DNA of 37,809 bases from Chloroflexota bacterium (GTDB taxonomy: Bacteria > Chloroflexota > Anaerolineae > Promineifilales > Promineifilaceae), in contig JAKQCM010000075.1 in the NCBI GenBank assembly GCA_029559155.1, positions 1-37,809 of the forward strand, read 5' to 3'. Under the pieces are notes generated by a model, which made no database searches, was not told where the DNA came from, and saw only the letters and a program-made list of their open reading frames with translations. The position numbers and the translations under genes are program-made. Shown here piece by piece: positions 17,225-26,175 of the stretch; within the stretch, counting starts at the first letter, position 1, and each line of letters opens with the position of its first letter.

Positions 17225-17931
17225 GCCAGTTCCTCATCAAACTGTTCGGCCGCAGCCATGGCCACACGAGCCGCCGCCTGCGCGGCCGTTTGTTTGCTGC
17301 GCCCTTGCCCTTCGCCCCAGGATTTATCGCCCACCATCACCGCCACCATAAACACTTTGGCATGATCGGGGCCGGTTGTTGCGGTTACTTCGTAATGGGG
17401 CGTAATGTTGTACCGCGCCTGCGCCCACACCTGAAATTCGCTCTTCGCGTCTTTATGCAGCGACTCATCCAAAATGGTGATTAACGTTGGGGCGATCAGT
17501 TTTTCCACTAACTCTCGCGTCGTGGGCAATCCTTTGTCCAGGTAAATCGCGCCGATCACCGCTTCAAAGGTGGCGCAAAGAATGGGCGTACGCTCGCGCC
17601 CGCCGCTTTCCGCTTCACCAACCCCCAGGCGCAAAAAACGGCCGAGTTCCCACTGGCGGGCAAAACTGGCCAGCGTATTGGCGCGAACCAATGCCGCGCG
17701 CAGGCTGGTTAGTTCCCCTTCATCCACTTCCGGCAGCCGGTTATACAAATAGGCGCCAACCACAAAATCGAGGACCGCATCGCCTAAAAACTCCAGGCGT
17801 TCATTGTCTTCCAACACCTGATTGCTGTTTTCATTTAAATAGGAACGGTGGGTAAGCGCTCTTGTCAGGAGCGAGTAATCATTGAATTTCAGGCCAATGA
17901 TGGCCTCTAAAGCAGGCAAACTATCATTCAT
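17221..17931 (-). CDS. rnc: Ribonuclease III
   Basis: Double-stranded-RNA endonuclease for rRNA processing and mRNA turnover, 236 residues. The signature NERLEFLGDAVLDF is intact with its acidic metal ligands, and the second acidic patch is in CATFEAVIGAIYLD. The C-terminal 70 residues form a dsRNA-binding domain (KSEFQVWAQARYNITPHYEV and SKQTAAQAAARVAM). I placed the start at the ATG at 17931, one base after the fabF TGA, rather than the upstream in-frame codon that lies within fabF. The fabF-rnc order is common in bacteria. Confidence 0.95.
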   Translation of the reverse strand: MNDSLPALEAIIGLKFNDYSLLTRALTHRSYLNENSNQVLEDNERLEFLGDAVLDFVVGAYLYNRLPEVDEGELTSLRAALVRANTLASFARQWELGRFLRLGVGEAESGGRERTPILCATFEAVIGAIYLDKGLPTTRELVEKLIAPTLITILDESLHKDAKSEFQVWAQARYNITPHYEVTATTGPDHAKVFMVAVMVGDKSWGEGQGRSKQTAAQAAARVAMAAAEQFDEELA

Positions 17932-17932
17932 A

Positions 17933-19183
17933 TCACGCCGTAAATTCCCGAATCGCCAAGACGGCGTTGTGCCCGCCAAAACCAAAGGCGTGGTTTAGAC
18001 AAACCTGGACGCGTTGAGGTCGCGCCACATTAGGCACATAATCGAGATCGCAATCAGGGTCTGGTGTTTCATAATTGATGGTCGGGGGAACGATCTGGTC
18101 GCGTATGGCTAAGACGCAAAAGATGGTTTCAATGGCTCCGGTAGCGCCCATGATATGACCAGTCATGGATTTTGTGGAGCTGACGGCCACCTTATAAGCT
18201 GCAGGACCAAAGACACTTTTGATGGCCGTGGTTTCCGAGGAATCGTTTAGTTGGGTGGCTGTGCCGTGGGCGCTGATGTAATCGACGTCGGCGGGCTGGA
18301 GGTGGGCGTCGGCGAGGGCTTTGCGGATGGCGCGCGCGGCGCCGGCGCCGCCTTCGGCCGGAGCGGTGATGTGGTAGGCGTCGGTGGTTTGTCCGTAACC
18401 AACAATTTCGGCCAGGATGGTTGCCCCGCGAGCCTGGGCATGGTCCAGACTTTCGATGACCAGCATGCCGGCCCCTTCGCCTACAACGAGGCCATCGCGG
18501 TTTTTGTCGAACGGCCGTGGCGTGCGCACACTTTCCCCTGATGTAGCCCCAGCCCGTTCAAAGCCGGCCACGGCCACATCGGTAATAATCGACTCGCTGC
18601 CACCAGTCAGCACCGCGTCTACTTCTCCCCATTGAATAGCCCGGAAAGCATGGCCGATGGCATCGTTGCCGGCGGCGCAAGCCGTGGTGATGGTGGTTGT
18701 AGGGCCTTGAATGCCATAATCAATGGCCAACATGCCAGAGGCTCCGTTGGGCATGATCATGGTAATGGCAAATGGGCTGACCCGACGCAGTCCTTTTTCC
18801 AAAACGGTGTGCTCTTGTTCCACCAGCGTGCGAATGCCGCCGACGCCTGTGCCCATGATCACGCCGATACGTTCGCGGTTGCCGTCGTTGATGGGGAGTT
18901 GGGCCTGGGCCAGGGCTTCGTTGGCGGCGATGGTTGCCAGTTGTTGGTAACGGTCGCGGCGGCGGGCAATGCGTTTGTCCAAAAGTTGTTCGGGGTCAAA
19001 ATCTTTGATTTCACAGACGGCGCCAGCGGTGTGTTCCCCGGGTTCGATGATGGTAAAGGGACCTATTCCGGATTTTCCGGCCAGGATGGCGGCCCAGGTA
19101 TCGGGCACGTTATGCCCAAGGGGGGTGATAAGGCCAATGCCGGTGATAACCACACGCGGTTTTGGGCTGTTGTTTTCTTTCAT
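17933..19183 (-). CDS. fabF: 3-oxoacyl-[acyl-carrier-protein] synthase II
   Basis: 416 residues. It is the condensing enzyme that elongates acyl-ACP with malonyl-ACP in fatty-acid synthesis. The catalytic triad is visible: Cys169 in TTITTACAAGNDAIGHA, His in ISAHGTATQLND and His in STKSMTGHIMGATGA. It starts with RVVITGIGLITPLG and ends with LNHAFGFGGHNAVL, both family landmarks. The gene precedes rnc with a 1-base gap, a classical neighbourhood; acpP, often just upstream, is missing here and replaced by a MazG-like gene. Confidence 0.97.
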   Translation of the reverse strand: MKENNSPKPRVVITGIGLITPLGHNVPDTWAAILAGKSGIGPFTIIEPGEHTAGAVCEIKDFDPEQLLDKRIARRRDRYQQLATIAANEALAQAQLPINDGNRERIGVIMGTGVGGIRTLVEQEHTVLEKGLRRVSPFAITMIMPNGASGMLAIDYGIQGPTTTITTACAAGNDAIGHAFRAIQWGEVDAVLTGGSESIITDVAVAGFERAGATSGESVRTPRPFDKNRDGLVVGEGAGMLVIESLDHAQARGATILAEIVGYGQTTDAYHITAPAEGGAGAARAIRKALADAHLQPADVDYISAHGTATQLNDSSETTAIKSVFGPAAYKVAVSSTKSMTGHIMGATGAIETIFCVLAIRDQIVPPTINYETPDPDCDLDYVPNVARPQRVQVCLNHAFGFGGHNAVLAIREFTA

Positions 19184-19206
19184 GAAATATAGATTCTCCG
19201 CTTTTT

Positions 19207-19518
19207 TCAGAATGATGAACTGCCGATGTGTCCTTTGGCTTGTTGGCGGCTGGCGTATTTTTGCAGCGTAATCGTCAGGGCTTCGTTGAGGTCGATGTTA
19301 ACGGCCGTAGCCAATAAACACAAGCTGTAAAGCACATCGCCAAGTTCGCCAGTGAGCGCCGGTTGGGGCTGGAACGGCCGTTCACCATAGTCCGTCGCCA
19401 ACAAAATCTCCTTAGCCACTTCACCGACTTCGCTTATCAGATCAAGAACATAAACACTCGGCGAGTGGCTTAAGTTCTGTTTTTGGGCAAATTCCATGGA
19501 TTGCTGCTGCCAATTCAT
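19207..19518 (-). CDS. MazG-like nucleotide pyrophosphohydrolase
   Basis: 103 residues, all-alpha NTP-PPase superfamily. The metal-binding pattern appears as SEVGEVAKEIL (ExxE-type) and, after a short loop, GELGDVLYSLCLLA (ExxD-type). Such single-domain proteins hydrolyse non-canonical or surplus NTPs, limiting mutagenic nucleotides; the substrate cannot be deduced. It sits 23 bases upstream of fabF on the same strand. Confidence 0.85.
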   Translation of the reverse strand: MNWQQQSMEFAQKQNLSHSPSVYVLDLISEVGEVAKEILLATDYGERPFQPQPALTGELGDVLYSLCLLATAVNIDLNEALTITLQKYASRQQAKGHIGSSSF

Positions 19519-19587
19519 ACAGGTTATGTGTTGCTAGCTGATAGTTTGGAAGATTGCAGAGACTCGTTGATTATTACGGGCTGGGGT

Positions 19588-20307
19588 TTAACTATTGTTA
19601 TCTTTTTCCGTTGGTTGGTAATGACCTTCTACCCAGACGCTGCTATCTGTGCCCACTTCCTTTTTCCAGATGGGCACAATTTCTTTCAGGCGATCGATGC
19701 CGTAACGGGCGGCATCGAAAACCCCCTGATCGCGGTGACCGGCGGCGCAGGCGACATACGTGGTCACATCACCAATAGACAATTGGCCGATGCGCTGCAC
19801 GATGGCCACGCCTTTCACCAGCGGCCAGCGCGCCCAAATTTCCTGGGCTATTTGAGCCATTTTGGCTTCGGCCATGGCCGAATAGGCTTCATATTCCAGG
19901 TAAAGTGTTTCCGAGGGCAGACCTTCGCGCCGGGTTTGGCCACGCACGGAGCCGGTGAAGCTGACAACTGCGCCCACATCTGGCCGGGTTAGCTGCTGAT
20001 GGATGGCGTTCATGTCGAGTGGTTGGTGGGTGATGGCGAAGTAGGTGGGATGAGGCAGATCGCTGCCGCCGCTAACGGGGGGGAAGATGGCTATTTCGTC
20101 TTCGGGCTGCACGGCCGTTTCCGCAAAAGCAAACGATTGATTAACCGCAACCAGCGCCGTGGGCAACGAGGCACGCAGGGAAGGATATTCAGCGGACAGG
20201 GCGGCAAGCATGGTTTGCACAGTGGCGGGCGCAGCGACATCTATCTGCACCTTGCCCTGTCCAACGCGATCTTTAAGGGTGGCAAAAAGACGGATGGTGA
20301 GTTGCAT
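19588..20307 (-). CDS. moaDE: Fused molybdopterin synthase MoaD-MoaE
   Basis: 239 residues joining both subunits of molybdopterin synthase, which inserts sulfur into cyclic pyranopterin monophosphate. Residues 1-81 are MoaD, a ubiquitin-like sulfur carrier whose diglycine is visible as FPPVSGG. MoaE follows from about residue 90, with VVSFTGSVRG, LEYEAYSAMAEAKM, IVQRIGQLSIGD and the lysine-rich IVPIWKKEVG. Because the diglycine is internal, sulfur loading as a C-terminal thiocarboxylate would need cleavage after Gly81; a similar fusion, MoaX of Mycobacterium tuberculosis, is known to be processed. moaC lies 3 bases upstream. MoaA, MoeA and MoeB are not in the window. Confidence 0.94.
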   Translation of the reverse strand: MQLTIRLFATLKDRVGQGKVQIDVAAPATVQTMLAALSAEYPSLRASLPTALVAVNQSFAFAETAVQPEDEIAIFPPVSGGSDLPHPTYFAITHQPLDMNAIHQQLTRPDVGAVVSFTGSVRGQTRREGLPSETLYLEYEAYSAMAEAKMAQIAQEIWARWPLVKGVAIVQRIGQLSIGDVTTYVACAAGHRDQGVFDAARYGIDRLKEIVPIWKKEVGTDSSVWVEGHYQPTEKDNNS

Positions 20308-20310
20308 GGA

Positions 20311-20793
20311 TTACTCTTCCGCGGTGAAAACGCCGCTCTGGCCGCCTGATTTGTGCATCAGGCGAATATTGGTGAGGCGCATGTGGCGGTCGACAGCTTT
20401 CGCCATATCATAAATGGTGAGCGCGGCCACGGAAACGGCCGTGAGCGCCTCCATTTCCACGCCTGTTTTGCCGTCTAGTCGCACAGTTGCCTCGATATCG
20501 ACACAGTTTTCGGCTTGATTGGGGGTGCAAGCAACGTCGATATGGGTCAGTAGTAGAGGATGGCACAGGGGAATCAACTCGCTGGTCCGCTTGGCGGCCA
20601 TGATGCCGGCTAATTTGGCCGTGGTCAAAACATCCCCTTTTTTCAGGTTTCCCTCTATAATCAACCGCACTGTTTCAGGCTGCATCACCACTCGGCCGCG
20701 TGCCACAGCCATTCGTTCGGTATCCGGTTTGTGGCCCACATCTACCATGTGCGCCTGGCCACGTTCATCAAGGTGAGTTAACTTTTTTGTCAT
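20311..20793 (-). CDS. moaC: Cyclic pyranopterin monophosphate synthase
   Basis: 160 residues. Second enzyme of molybdenum cofactor synthesis, acting after MoaA. Family marks are [17 protein letters not shown] at the N-terminus, [20 protein letters not shown], then [14 protein letters not shown], the active-site region [20 protein letters not shown], and the C-terminal KSGGQSG. I take the ATG at 20793; the frame extends 17 codons further but into the divergent promoter region. TATAAT ends 9 bases before this ATG with no ribosome binding site, so it may be leaderless. It forms a unit with the moaDE fusion. Confidence 0.96.
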   Translation of the reverse strand: MTKKLTHLDERGQAHMVDVGHKPDTERMAVARGRVVMQPETVRLIIEGNLKKGDVLTTAKLAGIMAAKRTSELIPLCHPLLLTHIDVACTPNQAENCVDIEATVRLDGKTGVEMEALTAVSVAALTIYDMAKAVDRHMRLTNIRLMHKSGGQSGVFTAEE

Positions 20794-20802
20794 TGCTCTG
20801 TT

Positions 20803-20808
20803 ATTATA
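20803..20808 (-). promoter_or_regulatory. -10 element for a probably leaderless moaC transcript
   Basis: On the minus strand TATAAT followed by 9 bases and the moaC ATG, in the 26-base gap between the divergent moaC and PIG-L genes. The -35 would fall inside the PIG-L coding start and is weak. Confidence 0.5.
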
Positions 20809-20819
20809 TGGATCATTGA

Positions 20820-21596
20820 ATGATGCGCACACATTACGACTCAATCTACCTTTCTCCCCATCTCGATGATGCTGCTTTATCCTGTGGTGGTCAAATCTAC
20901 GAGCAAACGGCCGTTGGCAAATCTGTTCTGATCGTTACGCTGATGGCTGGAGATCCACCTGACGGACCGTTGTCGGCGTTTGCCCAGAGTTTGCATGAAC
21001 GCTGGCAGCTCGCCACCGATGTAGCCGCCGCCCGGCGCGCCGAGGACGCCGCTGCCTGCCACATTTTAGGCGCCGATTATGCCCATTGGGAAATTTTAGA
21101 CTGCGTTTACCGCACGCACCCTCACGACGGGTTACCTTTATACCCCACCTGGACCGATGTCATTGGCGCGATTCACCCGACGGAAGAGGCTTTAATTGCG
21201 CGGTTAGCCGCTCAAATGGCCGAGTTTCCCGCCAGCAGCCAGGTGTACGCGCCGCTGGCAGTGGGCAATCATGTCGATCATCAGGTAACGCGGGCCGCGG
21301 CGGAACGGTGCTTTGGCGAACGGGTGATCTATTATGAAGATTACCCGTATGTAGCTCAAGCGGATGCGTTAACGGCCGTTATTCCACCGCACAGCGCCGC
21401 ATGGCAAGCCCGGGTTATTGAATTAACGACCCGCAGTATTCAAGTTAAAACCGAAGCCATCGCCGCGTTTGCTTCTCAAGTCGGTTCGTTTTTTACCGAT
21501 CAGGCGGATTTGGTGCGTAAAATTGTTGATTTTACAGCATTGCGGGGCGGAGAACGGGTATGGCGACAGAGCGGTGGTTGGGAAACGGCCGTATAA
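20820..21596 (+). CDS. PIG-L family deacetylase
   Basis: 258 residues of the zinc-dependent LmbE/PIG-L N-deacetylase family. The metal site is [13 protein letters not shown] near the N-terminus and the distal histidine motif is [12 protein letters not shown]. Members remove acetyl groups from GlcNAc-containing thiols, lipids or antibiotics; the substrate here is unknown. Two tandem ATG codons begin the gene and no strong ribosome binding site precedes them. It diverges from moaC with 26 bases between. No mycothiol or bacillithiol gene is close by. Confidence 0.88.
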   Translation: MMRTHYDSIYLSPHLDDAALSCGGQIYEQTAVGKSVLIVTLMAGDPPDGPLSAFAQSLHERWQLATDVAAARRAEDAAACHILGADYAHWEILDCVYRTHPHDGLPLYPTWTDVIGAIHPTEEALIARLAAQMAEFPASSQVYAPLAVGNHVDHQVTRAAAERCFGERVIYYEDYPYVAQADALTAVIPPHSAAWQARVIELTTRSIQVKTEAIAAFASQVGSFFTDQADLVRKIVDFTALRGGERVWRQSGGWETAV

Positions 21597-21644
21597 CCTC
21601 GACCAGACGTTCATGACCCCGCCTGACACCATTGTACTGATTGC

Positions 21645-21674
21645 TTGATAAATACGGCTGGGTCAACTTATAAT
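21645..21674 (+). promoter_or_regulatory. Near-consensus promoter of the kinase-phosphatase-FHA operon
   Basis: -35 TTGATA (21645-21650), an 18-base spacer and a perfect -10 TATAAT (21669-21674). The kinase ATG at 21708 is about 27 bases beyond the expected start point, with GAAGG in the leader. The next five genes follow closely enough to share this promoter. Confidence 0.78.
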
Positions 21675-21707
21675 TAGCTGCTGAATAACAAGTGAAGGCG
21701 TTCAACT

Positions 21708-23657
21708 ATGGGGCGATTAACAACCCGACAACTCCCCGGAAAACAGGGTCGAAAGAAAAAAGCCACCGCCAAAATTGGCCTACAGCCTGGCGATATGCTG
21801 CAAGATCGCTATCGCATTGTCGGCGTGTTAGGCGCGGGTGGCTTCAGCTCCGTCTACCAGGCCCGTGATATGCGTTTTCCCAATGTGACCAAGCTCTGCG
21901 CTGTCAAAGAGATGGTCATCTCTGCCCCAGACCCCAAAATACGCGAACTCACCATCCAATCATTTGAGCGTGAAGCCAGCATGCTGGCAATGCTCGACCA
22001 CCCCGCCATCCCCGACGTTTCCGACTACTTTACGGAAAAAGACCGCAGCTATCTGGTTTTAGACCTCATTCGGGGCAAAGACCTGGATCACTGGCTGGAA
22101 GAACAAACCGAACCACTTGATCAGGAGCGGGCGCTAGATTGGGCCATTCAGCTTTGTGACGCCCTGGGGCATTTGCACCACCAAAAACCCAATCCCATCG
22201 TATTTCGGGACATGAAACCTTCGAACATCATGCTAGATCATCACAATCGCATCCGGCTGATTGACTTTGGCATCGCCAAGATATTTGAAGGCGGCAACAA
22301 AGGCACGATGATCGGAACTGAAGGGTACTCACCCCCGGAACAATATCGCGGGTTGGCGACGCCTGCCGGAGACGTTTACGCCCTGGGCGCGACACTTCAC
22401 CACTTGCTTACTCGCCAGGATCCACGGTTAGAACCACCATTTACGTTTGCGGAACGGCCGATACGGCCGTTAAACCACTCCGTCACCCCGGCATTTGAAG
22501 CCATCATCATGCGCTGCCTGGCCTACGATCCAAAGGAACGATTTGCCGACGCCACTGCCCTGAAAGAAGCGTTGGAGCTACTGGCAAATTCTACGGCCGT
22601 CGTTTCGGAACCAGCGCCCCCCATTATATCTGGACAAAAATCAACCACGCCTGCGCATGTGGCCGCCAAAACCAGCACCGGCAGCGTAGCCAGCCCCACC
22701 GTGCAGCCGTTATGGGCATTTAAGTGCGAAGATGAGATTCGGTCTAAAGCGGCCGTTACCGATAACCGTGTTCTCATCAGTGTTTATGACAACAATTTGT
22801 ATGCCATAAACAAGGCAAATGGGGAATTTGTTTGGAAATATCCCACCGCCGACGGCGTTGGCGCGTCGCCTTGCGTTTATGACGAAATGGTTTTTGTCGG
22901 GTCGTCGGATACCATGATGTATGCCATTGATCTGCGCACCGGGCGCAAGATATGGCACTTTGAAACCAATGGCTCCATCTATTCTTCCCCGACGGCGCGG
23001 TTTGAGCACGTTTTTTTTGGCTCGGATGATGGCTATTTGTACGCGCTGAATGTGAAACACGGCCGTTCCGCCTGGAAAACAAACGCCTTTAGCGCCGTAC
23101 GCTCATCCCCCTACGTAGACGAAGAACGCGTCTTTTTTGGCACGGAAGGCGGCTACATCTACTGCCTTGAACTTTCGACTGGCAAAACGAAGTGGCAAGC
23201 ACAAGCCCGCAGGGCTGTCACGTCATCACCCACATTCGCGGAAGAAATTGTTATTGTAGGCTCACTAGACGCCACGGTTTATGCCCTGGATGCGGCAACC
23301 GGCTGGGCGATCTGGCGTTTCCGCACTCGGCGACCCATCATCTCGTCGCCGGTAGTGCATGACGGGGTGGTGTACATCGGATCATCAGATGGCAGCCTGT
23401 ACGCCATCGACATGAATTCTGGGCGGCAGTTGTGGACGTATGACACAGATGGGCAGGTGAATTCATCGCCAACAGTCTGGCAAGATGCCGTTTATTTCGG
23501 TTCCACAGACGGTTTTGTGTATAGCGTTTCTTGCAAACGAGGCGATTTGCGTTGGCGGTTTGATACCGGCAAACCGGTTATTTCGTCGCCAACAATCGAT
23601 GATGGGATTGTTTACATTGGCTCCACCAATCATCATTTGTACGCACTGCCCGCGTAA
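21708..23657 (+). CDS. Ser/Thr protein kinase with C-terminal eight-repeat PQQ-type propeller
   Basis: 649 residues. The Hanks-type kinase (about 33-300) has glycine loop GVLGAGGFSSVY, Lys67 in CAVKEM, catalytic loop FRDMKPSN (Asp168, Lys170, Asn173) and Asp186 in IDFG. The HRD histidine is Phe166. A Pro/Thr-rich linker leads to eight repeats ending in variants of SSPTV...VYIGSSDG.LYAID...G...W, a PQQ/BamB-like beta propeller. There is no membrane helix between kinase and propeller, so both should be cytoplasmic, as in Streptomyces AfsK. The propeller probably senses a ligand or docks substrates. The gene opens an operon with a PP2C phosphatase and an FHA protein, the usual writer, eraser and reader of phosphothreonine. 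Confidence 0.94.
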   Translation: MGRLTTRQLPGKQGRKKKATAKIGLQPGDMLQDRYRIVGVLGAGGFSSVYQARDMRFPNVTKLCAVKEMVISAPDPKIRELTIQSFEREASMLAMLDHPAIPDVSDYFTEKDRSYLVLDLIRGKDLDHWLEEQTEPLDQERALDWAIQLCDALGHLHHQKPNPIVFRDMKPSNIMLDHHNRIRLIDFGIAKIFEGGNKGTMIGTEGYSPPEQYRGLATPAGDVYALGATLHHLLTRQDPRLEPPFTFAERPIRPLNHSVTPAFEAIIMRCLAYDPKERFADATALKEALELLANSTAVVSEPAPPIISGQKSTTPAHVAAKTSTGSVASPTVQPLWAFKCEDEIRSKAAVTDNRVLISVYDNNLYAINKANGEFVWKYPTADGVGASPCVYDEMVFVGSSDTMMYAIDLRTGRKIWHFETNGSIYSSPTARFEHVFFGSDDGYLYALNVKHGRSAWKTNAFSAVRSSPYVDEERVFFGTEGGYIYCLELSTGKTKWQAQARRAVTSSPTFAEEIVIVGSLDATVYALDAATGWAIWRFRTRRPIISSPVVHDGVVYIGSSDGSLYAIDMNSGRQLWTYDTDGQVNSSPTVWQDAVYFGSTDGFVYSVSCKRGDLRWRFDTGKPVISSPTIDDGIVYIGSTNHHLYALPA

Positions 23658-23684
23658 TTACAGGATAAGCATGGTGTTAAATTA

Positions 23685-24692
23685 ATGGACAAGTCAAAGA
23701 CGATAGACGAACCCGAAGAAGAACATGTTGAAAAACATGCGGATGGGGAGCTTGCCGAAGAACCAGTTATCGAAACTGAATCGAATCCCGAAGAAGAAAT
23801 CCTGATTCCGGAAACGACGCCATTTGCAAAAAACCCATTTATTGATGTGAACCGTGGCGAGCCGGCCAAAACACGGCCAATCATCAGCAAAGTGACAGAG
23901 CCTTTGGTCGCCGAAGAGCCGCGTATGCGTGTAGCCAAACGGTGTCATGTCGGAGCCAGACGGGAGCGCAATGAAGATTCTAGCCTGACGCTTGTTTCGG
24001 AGGTAGGGGGACATTTTGCGGTATTGCCTTTTGGTTTGTACATCGTAGCCGATGGCATGGGTGGGCACTCTGACGGCCATGTTGCCAGCCGCATCGCCTC
24101 GCGCACGGCCGCCACGCACATCATCAACAACATCTATCTACCGCTGCTCGCGGATGATGATAAAAGCATTAAAATGCCCATTCAAGAAGTGTTGGAGCAG
24201 GCGGTACAAAAAGCCAATAAGGCCGTTTTTGAAAATGATCCGGAAATGGACAGCGGGACAACGCTAACCATTGCTCTGGTATTGGGGCGGCGACTGCACG
24301 TGGCGCATGTAGGCGACAGCCGGCTTTATTTGCTGGCAAATGGTAAATTTGAGTCGGTAACAAACGACCATTCTCTGGTGCAGCGCCTGCAAGACGTGGG
24401 TCAGCTCACGGCTGAAGAAGCGACATTTTATCGCTATGGGCATATTTTGCTGCGCGCCGTTGGGCAGGCTGATGAGGTGGAAGTAGACACCTATATGCGG
24501 TTGCTGCCCAAGTCTGGCAAGTTGTTGATGTGCAGTGATGGATTGTCTGGCTTTGTGTCGGAAGCAGAAATGCGCGATATTTTGGAGCGTGACATTTCTT
24601 TAGATGACATGGCTGAGGCGTTGTTTCGCGCGGCGATGGAAATGGGCGGTTTTGATAATATCACGGCCGTTCTCGTAGATTTTGAATTATAG
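23685..24692 (+). CDS. PP2C-family Ser/Thr protein phosphatase
   Basis: 335 residues. The first 85 are an acidic, low-complexity arm (many Glu/Pro). The PPM/PP2C domain follows: HVGARRERNEDS (first metal Asp), IVADGMGGHSDGHVASRIA (DGMGGH metal site), SGTTLTIAL, HVAHVGDSRLYL, LLMCSDGLSGFV and the last metal Asp in GGFDNITAVLVD. All metal-binding acids look present, so it should be active. It lies 27 bases after the kinase gene and is the natural antagonist of that kinase. The acidic arm may be a substrate or an FHA docking region if phosphorylated. Confidence 0.95.
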   Translation: MDKSKTIDEPEEEHVEKHADGELAEEPVIETESNPEEEILIPETTPFAKNPFIDVNRGEPAKTRPIISKVTEPLVAEEPRMRVAKRCHVGARRERNEDSSLTLVSEVGGHFAVLPFGLYIVADGMGGHSDGHVASRIASRTAATHIINNIYLPLLADDDKSIKMPIQEVLEQAVQKANKAVFENDPEMDSGTTLTIALVLGRRLHVAHVGDSRLYLLANGKFESVTNDHSLVQRLQDVGQLTAEEATFYRYGHILLRAVGQADEVEVDTYMRLLPKSGKLLMCSDGLSGFVSEAEMRDILERDISLDDMAEALFRAAMEMGGFDNITAVLVDFEL

Positions 24693-24705
24693 ATCAAGGA
24701 TCCGC

Positions 24706-26175
24706 ATGAGCGGCGAGAGTACCTACTATTCTGTTTTGGGCGTTTCTCCTGGGGCCTCAGCCGAGGCCATTCAGAATGCGTTTGCCAAACTGGTGGCTCG
24801 CTTCCCGCAGGGAGCAACCAAAGAAAGCCACCCGGAATATCAGGATTTACTCCAGGCATATGAAGTATTAAACAACCCGTCGCGGCGCGCGATTTACGAT
24901 TCGTTGATGGTGGAAACATCGCCGCCGCCCCTGACTGTGACAATCCAGGTTAGCCGCGCCAAAATCCCCATCGCCACTTCCCCGCAGATTTTCTACTTAT
25001 TGCTGGAGATTGCCGCGCCGCAGCAGACCATGAATGCGCGACGGCCGTTAAACCTGTGCCTCGTTCTGGACCGCAGTACATCCATGCAAGGACAACGCCT
25101 GGATTTTCTCAAATCGGCCGTCGAATTGGTCATCGAAAAACTGATGCCCGAAGACATCATCTCCATCATCACCTTCAGCGATCGGGCTGATATTGTGCAG
25201 CCGGCAACCCGCCTCACGAATAGAAGCGCCATCATTTCCCATGTGCGCAGTATACGCGCTTCTGGCGGCACAGAAATTTATCAGGGCTTACTTGCCGGCA
25301 CCGAACAACTGCGACAAATGCCCCTGGCCCAATACAACAACCACCTGATCTTGCTGACAGATGGCCATACATATGGTGATGCGCCAGAATGTGTAGCCCT
25401 CGCCTCACGCGCAGCAGAGCAGCAGATTGGCATTACCGCATTTGGGCTGGGCAATGAATGGAACGACAGTTTTCTAGATCGGCTGGTATCCCCATCCGGC
25501 GGGCAATCAGCCTTTATCGAAGAACCCACCCAAATACTAGAACATCTGCAGCAGCGTATCCAGGGACTAGGCCTCATCCATGCTCGCAATCTGCGAATAA
25601 AAAACACAATGCCGTCTCAAGTCTCCTTAAAATACGGCTTCAAACTACTGCCCTTCGCCCAGCCCCTCGATTCCACTGAAAATGAAATCAAATTAGGCAA
25701 TATCGAAGGCAAAAGCGCATTATCCTTTTTGTTAGAAATGGTTTTGCAACCCCAACAACACGAAACCCGTATCAACATCCCGTTTGAGATCATTGCCGAC
25801 ATTCCCGGACGCAGCGCCAAAGATATATCTTTCAAAAGTCAGGCGCAAATCGTCGTCACATCAACCCCCGTAGAAATGCCGCCGCCCAAAGATTTGGTGA
25901 AGGCAGTACGTTTGTTAAACATGTATCGCATGAACGAAAAGGTTTGGGAAGAGATCGAGGCGGGAAATGTAGGCGTGGCCGCAACTCGCTTGCGCCACCT
26001 GACGACGCGCTTATTGGAGGCCGGCGAAATTCGTCTGGCGCAACAAGCCCATGCAGAAACAGAACGGTTATCGACGGTTGGCTCCATGTCGGCTGAGGGT
26101 TGGAAGCGGCTGAAATATGGCACTCGAGCCATGATCGGCGAAACGGTAAGAATAGATAACGATGATTCAATGTAA
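24706..26175 (+). CDS. J-like domain plus vWA domain protein
   Basis: 489 residues. Residues 5-68 resemble a DnaJ J domain (TYYSVLGVSPGASAEAIQNAF, then LLQAYEVLNNPSRRAIYDSL). The HPD tripeptide that stimulates Hsp70 is replaced by FPQ near residue 33, so chaperone activation is unlikely. A vWA domain follows with an intact MIDAS: LDRSTSMQG (122-130), the Gly-Thr of SGGTEIYQG, and LLTDG (206-210). Behind it is a beta-rich domain and a helical tail. The ATG at 24706 follows AAGGA at 5 bases. The stop overlaps the FHA gene by 14 bases. A metal-dependent scaffold within the kinase system is plausible; there is no known direct match. Confidence 0.88.
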   Translation: MSGESTYYSVLGVSPGASAEAIQNAFAKLVARFPQGATKESHPEYQDLLQAYEVLNNPSRRAIYDSLMVETSPPPLTVTIQVSRAKIPIATSPQIFYLLLEIAAPQQTMNARRPLNLCLVLDRSTSMQGQRLDFLKSAVELVIEKLMPEDIISIITFSDRADIVQPATRLTNRSAIISHVRSIRASGGTEIYQGLLAGTEQLRQMPLAQYNNHLILLTDGHTYGDAPECVALASRAAEQQIGITAFGLGNEWNDSFLDRLVSPSGGQSAFIEEPTQILEHLQQRIQGLGLIHARNLRIKNTMPSQVSLKYGFKLLPFAQPLDSTENEIKLGNIEGKSALSFLLEMVLQPQQHETRINIPFEIIADIPGRSAKDISFKSQAQIVVTSTPVEMPPPKDLVKAVRLLNMYRMNEKVWEEIEAGNVGVAATRLRHLTTRLLEAGEIRLAQQAHAETERLSTVGSMSAEGWKRLKYGTRAMIGETVRIDNDDSM

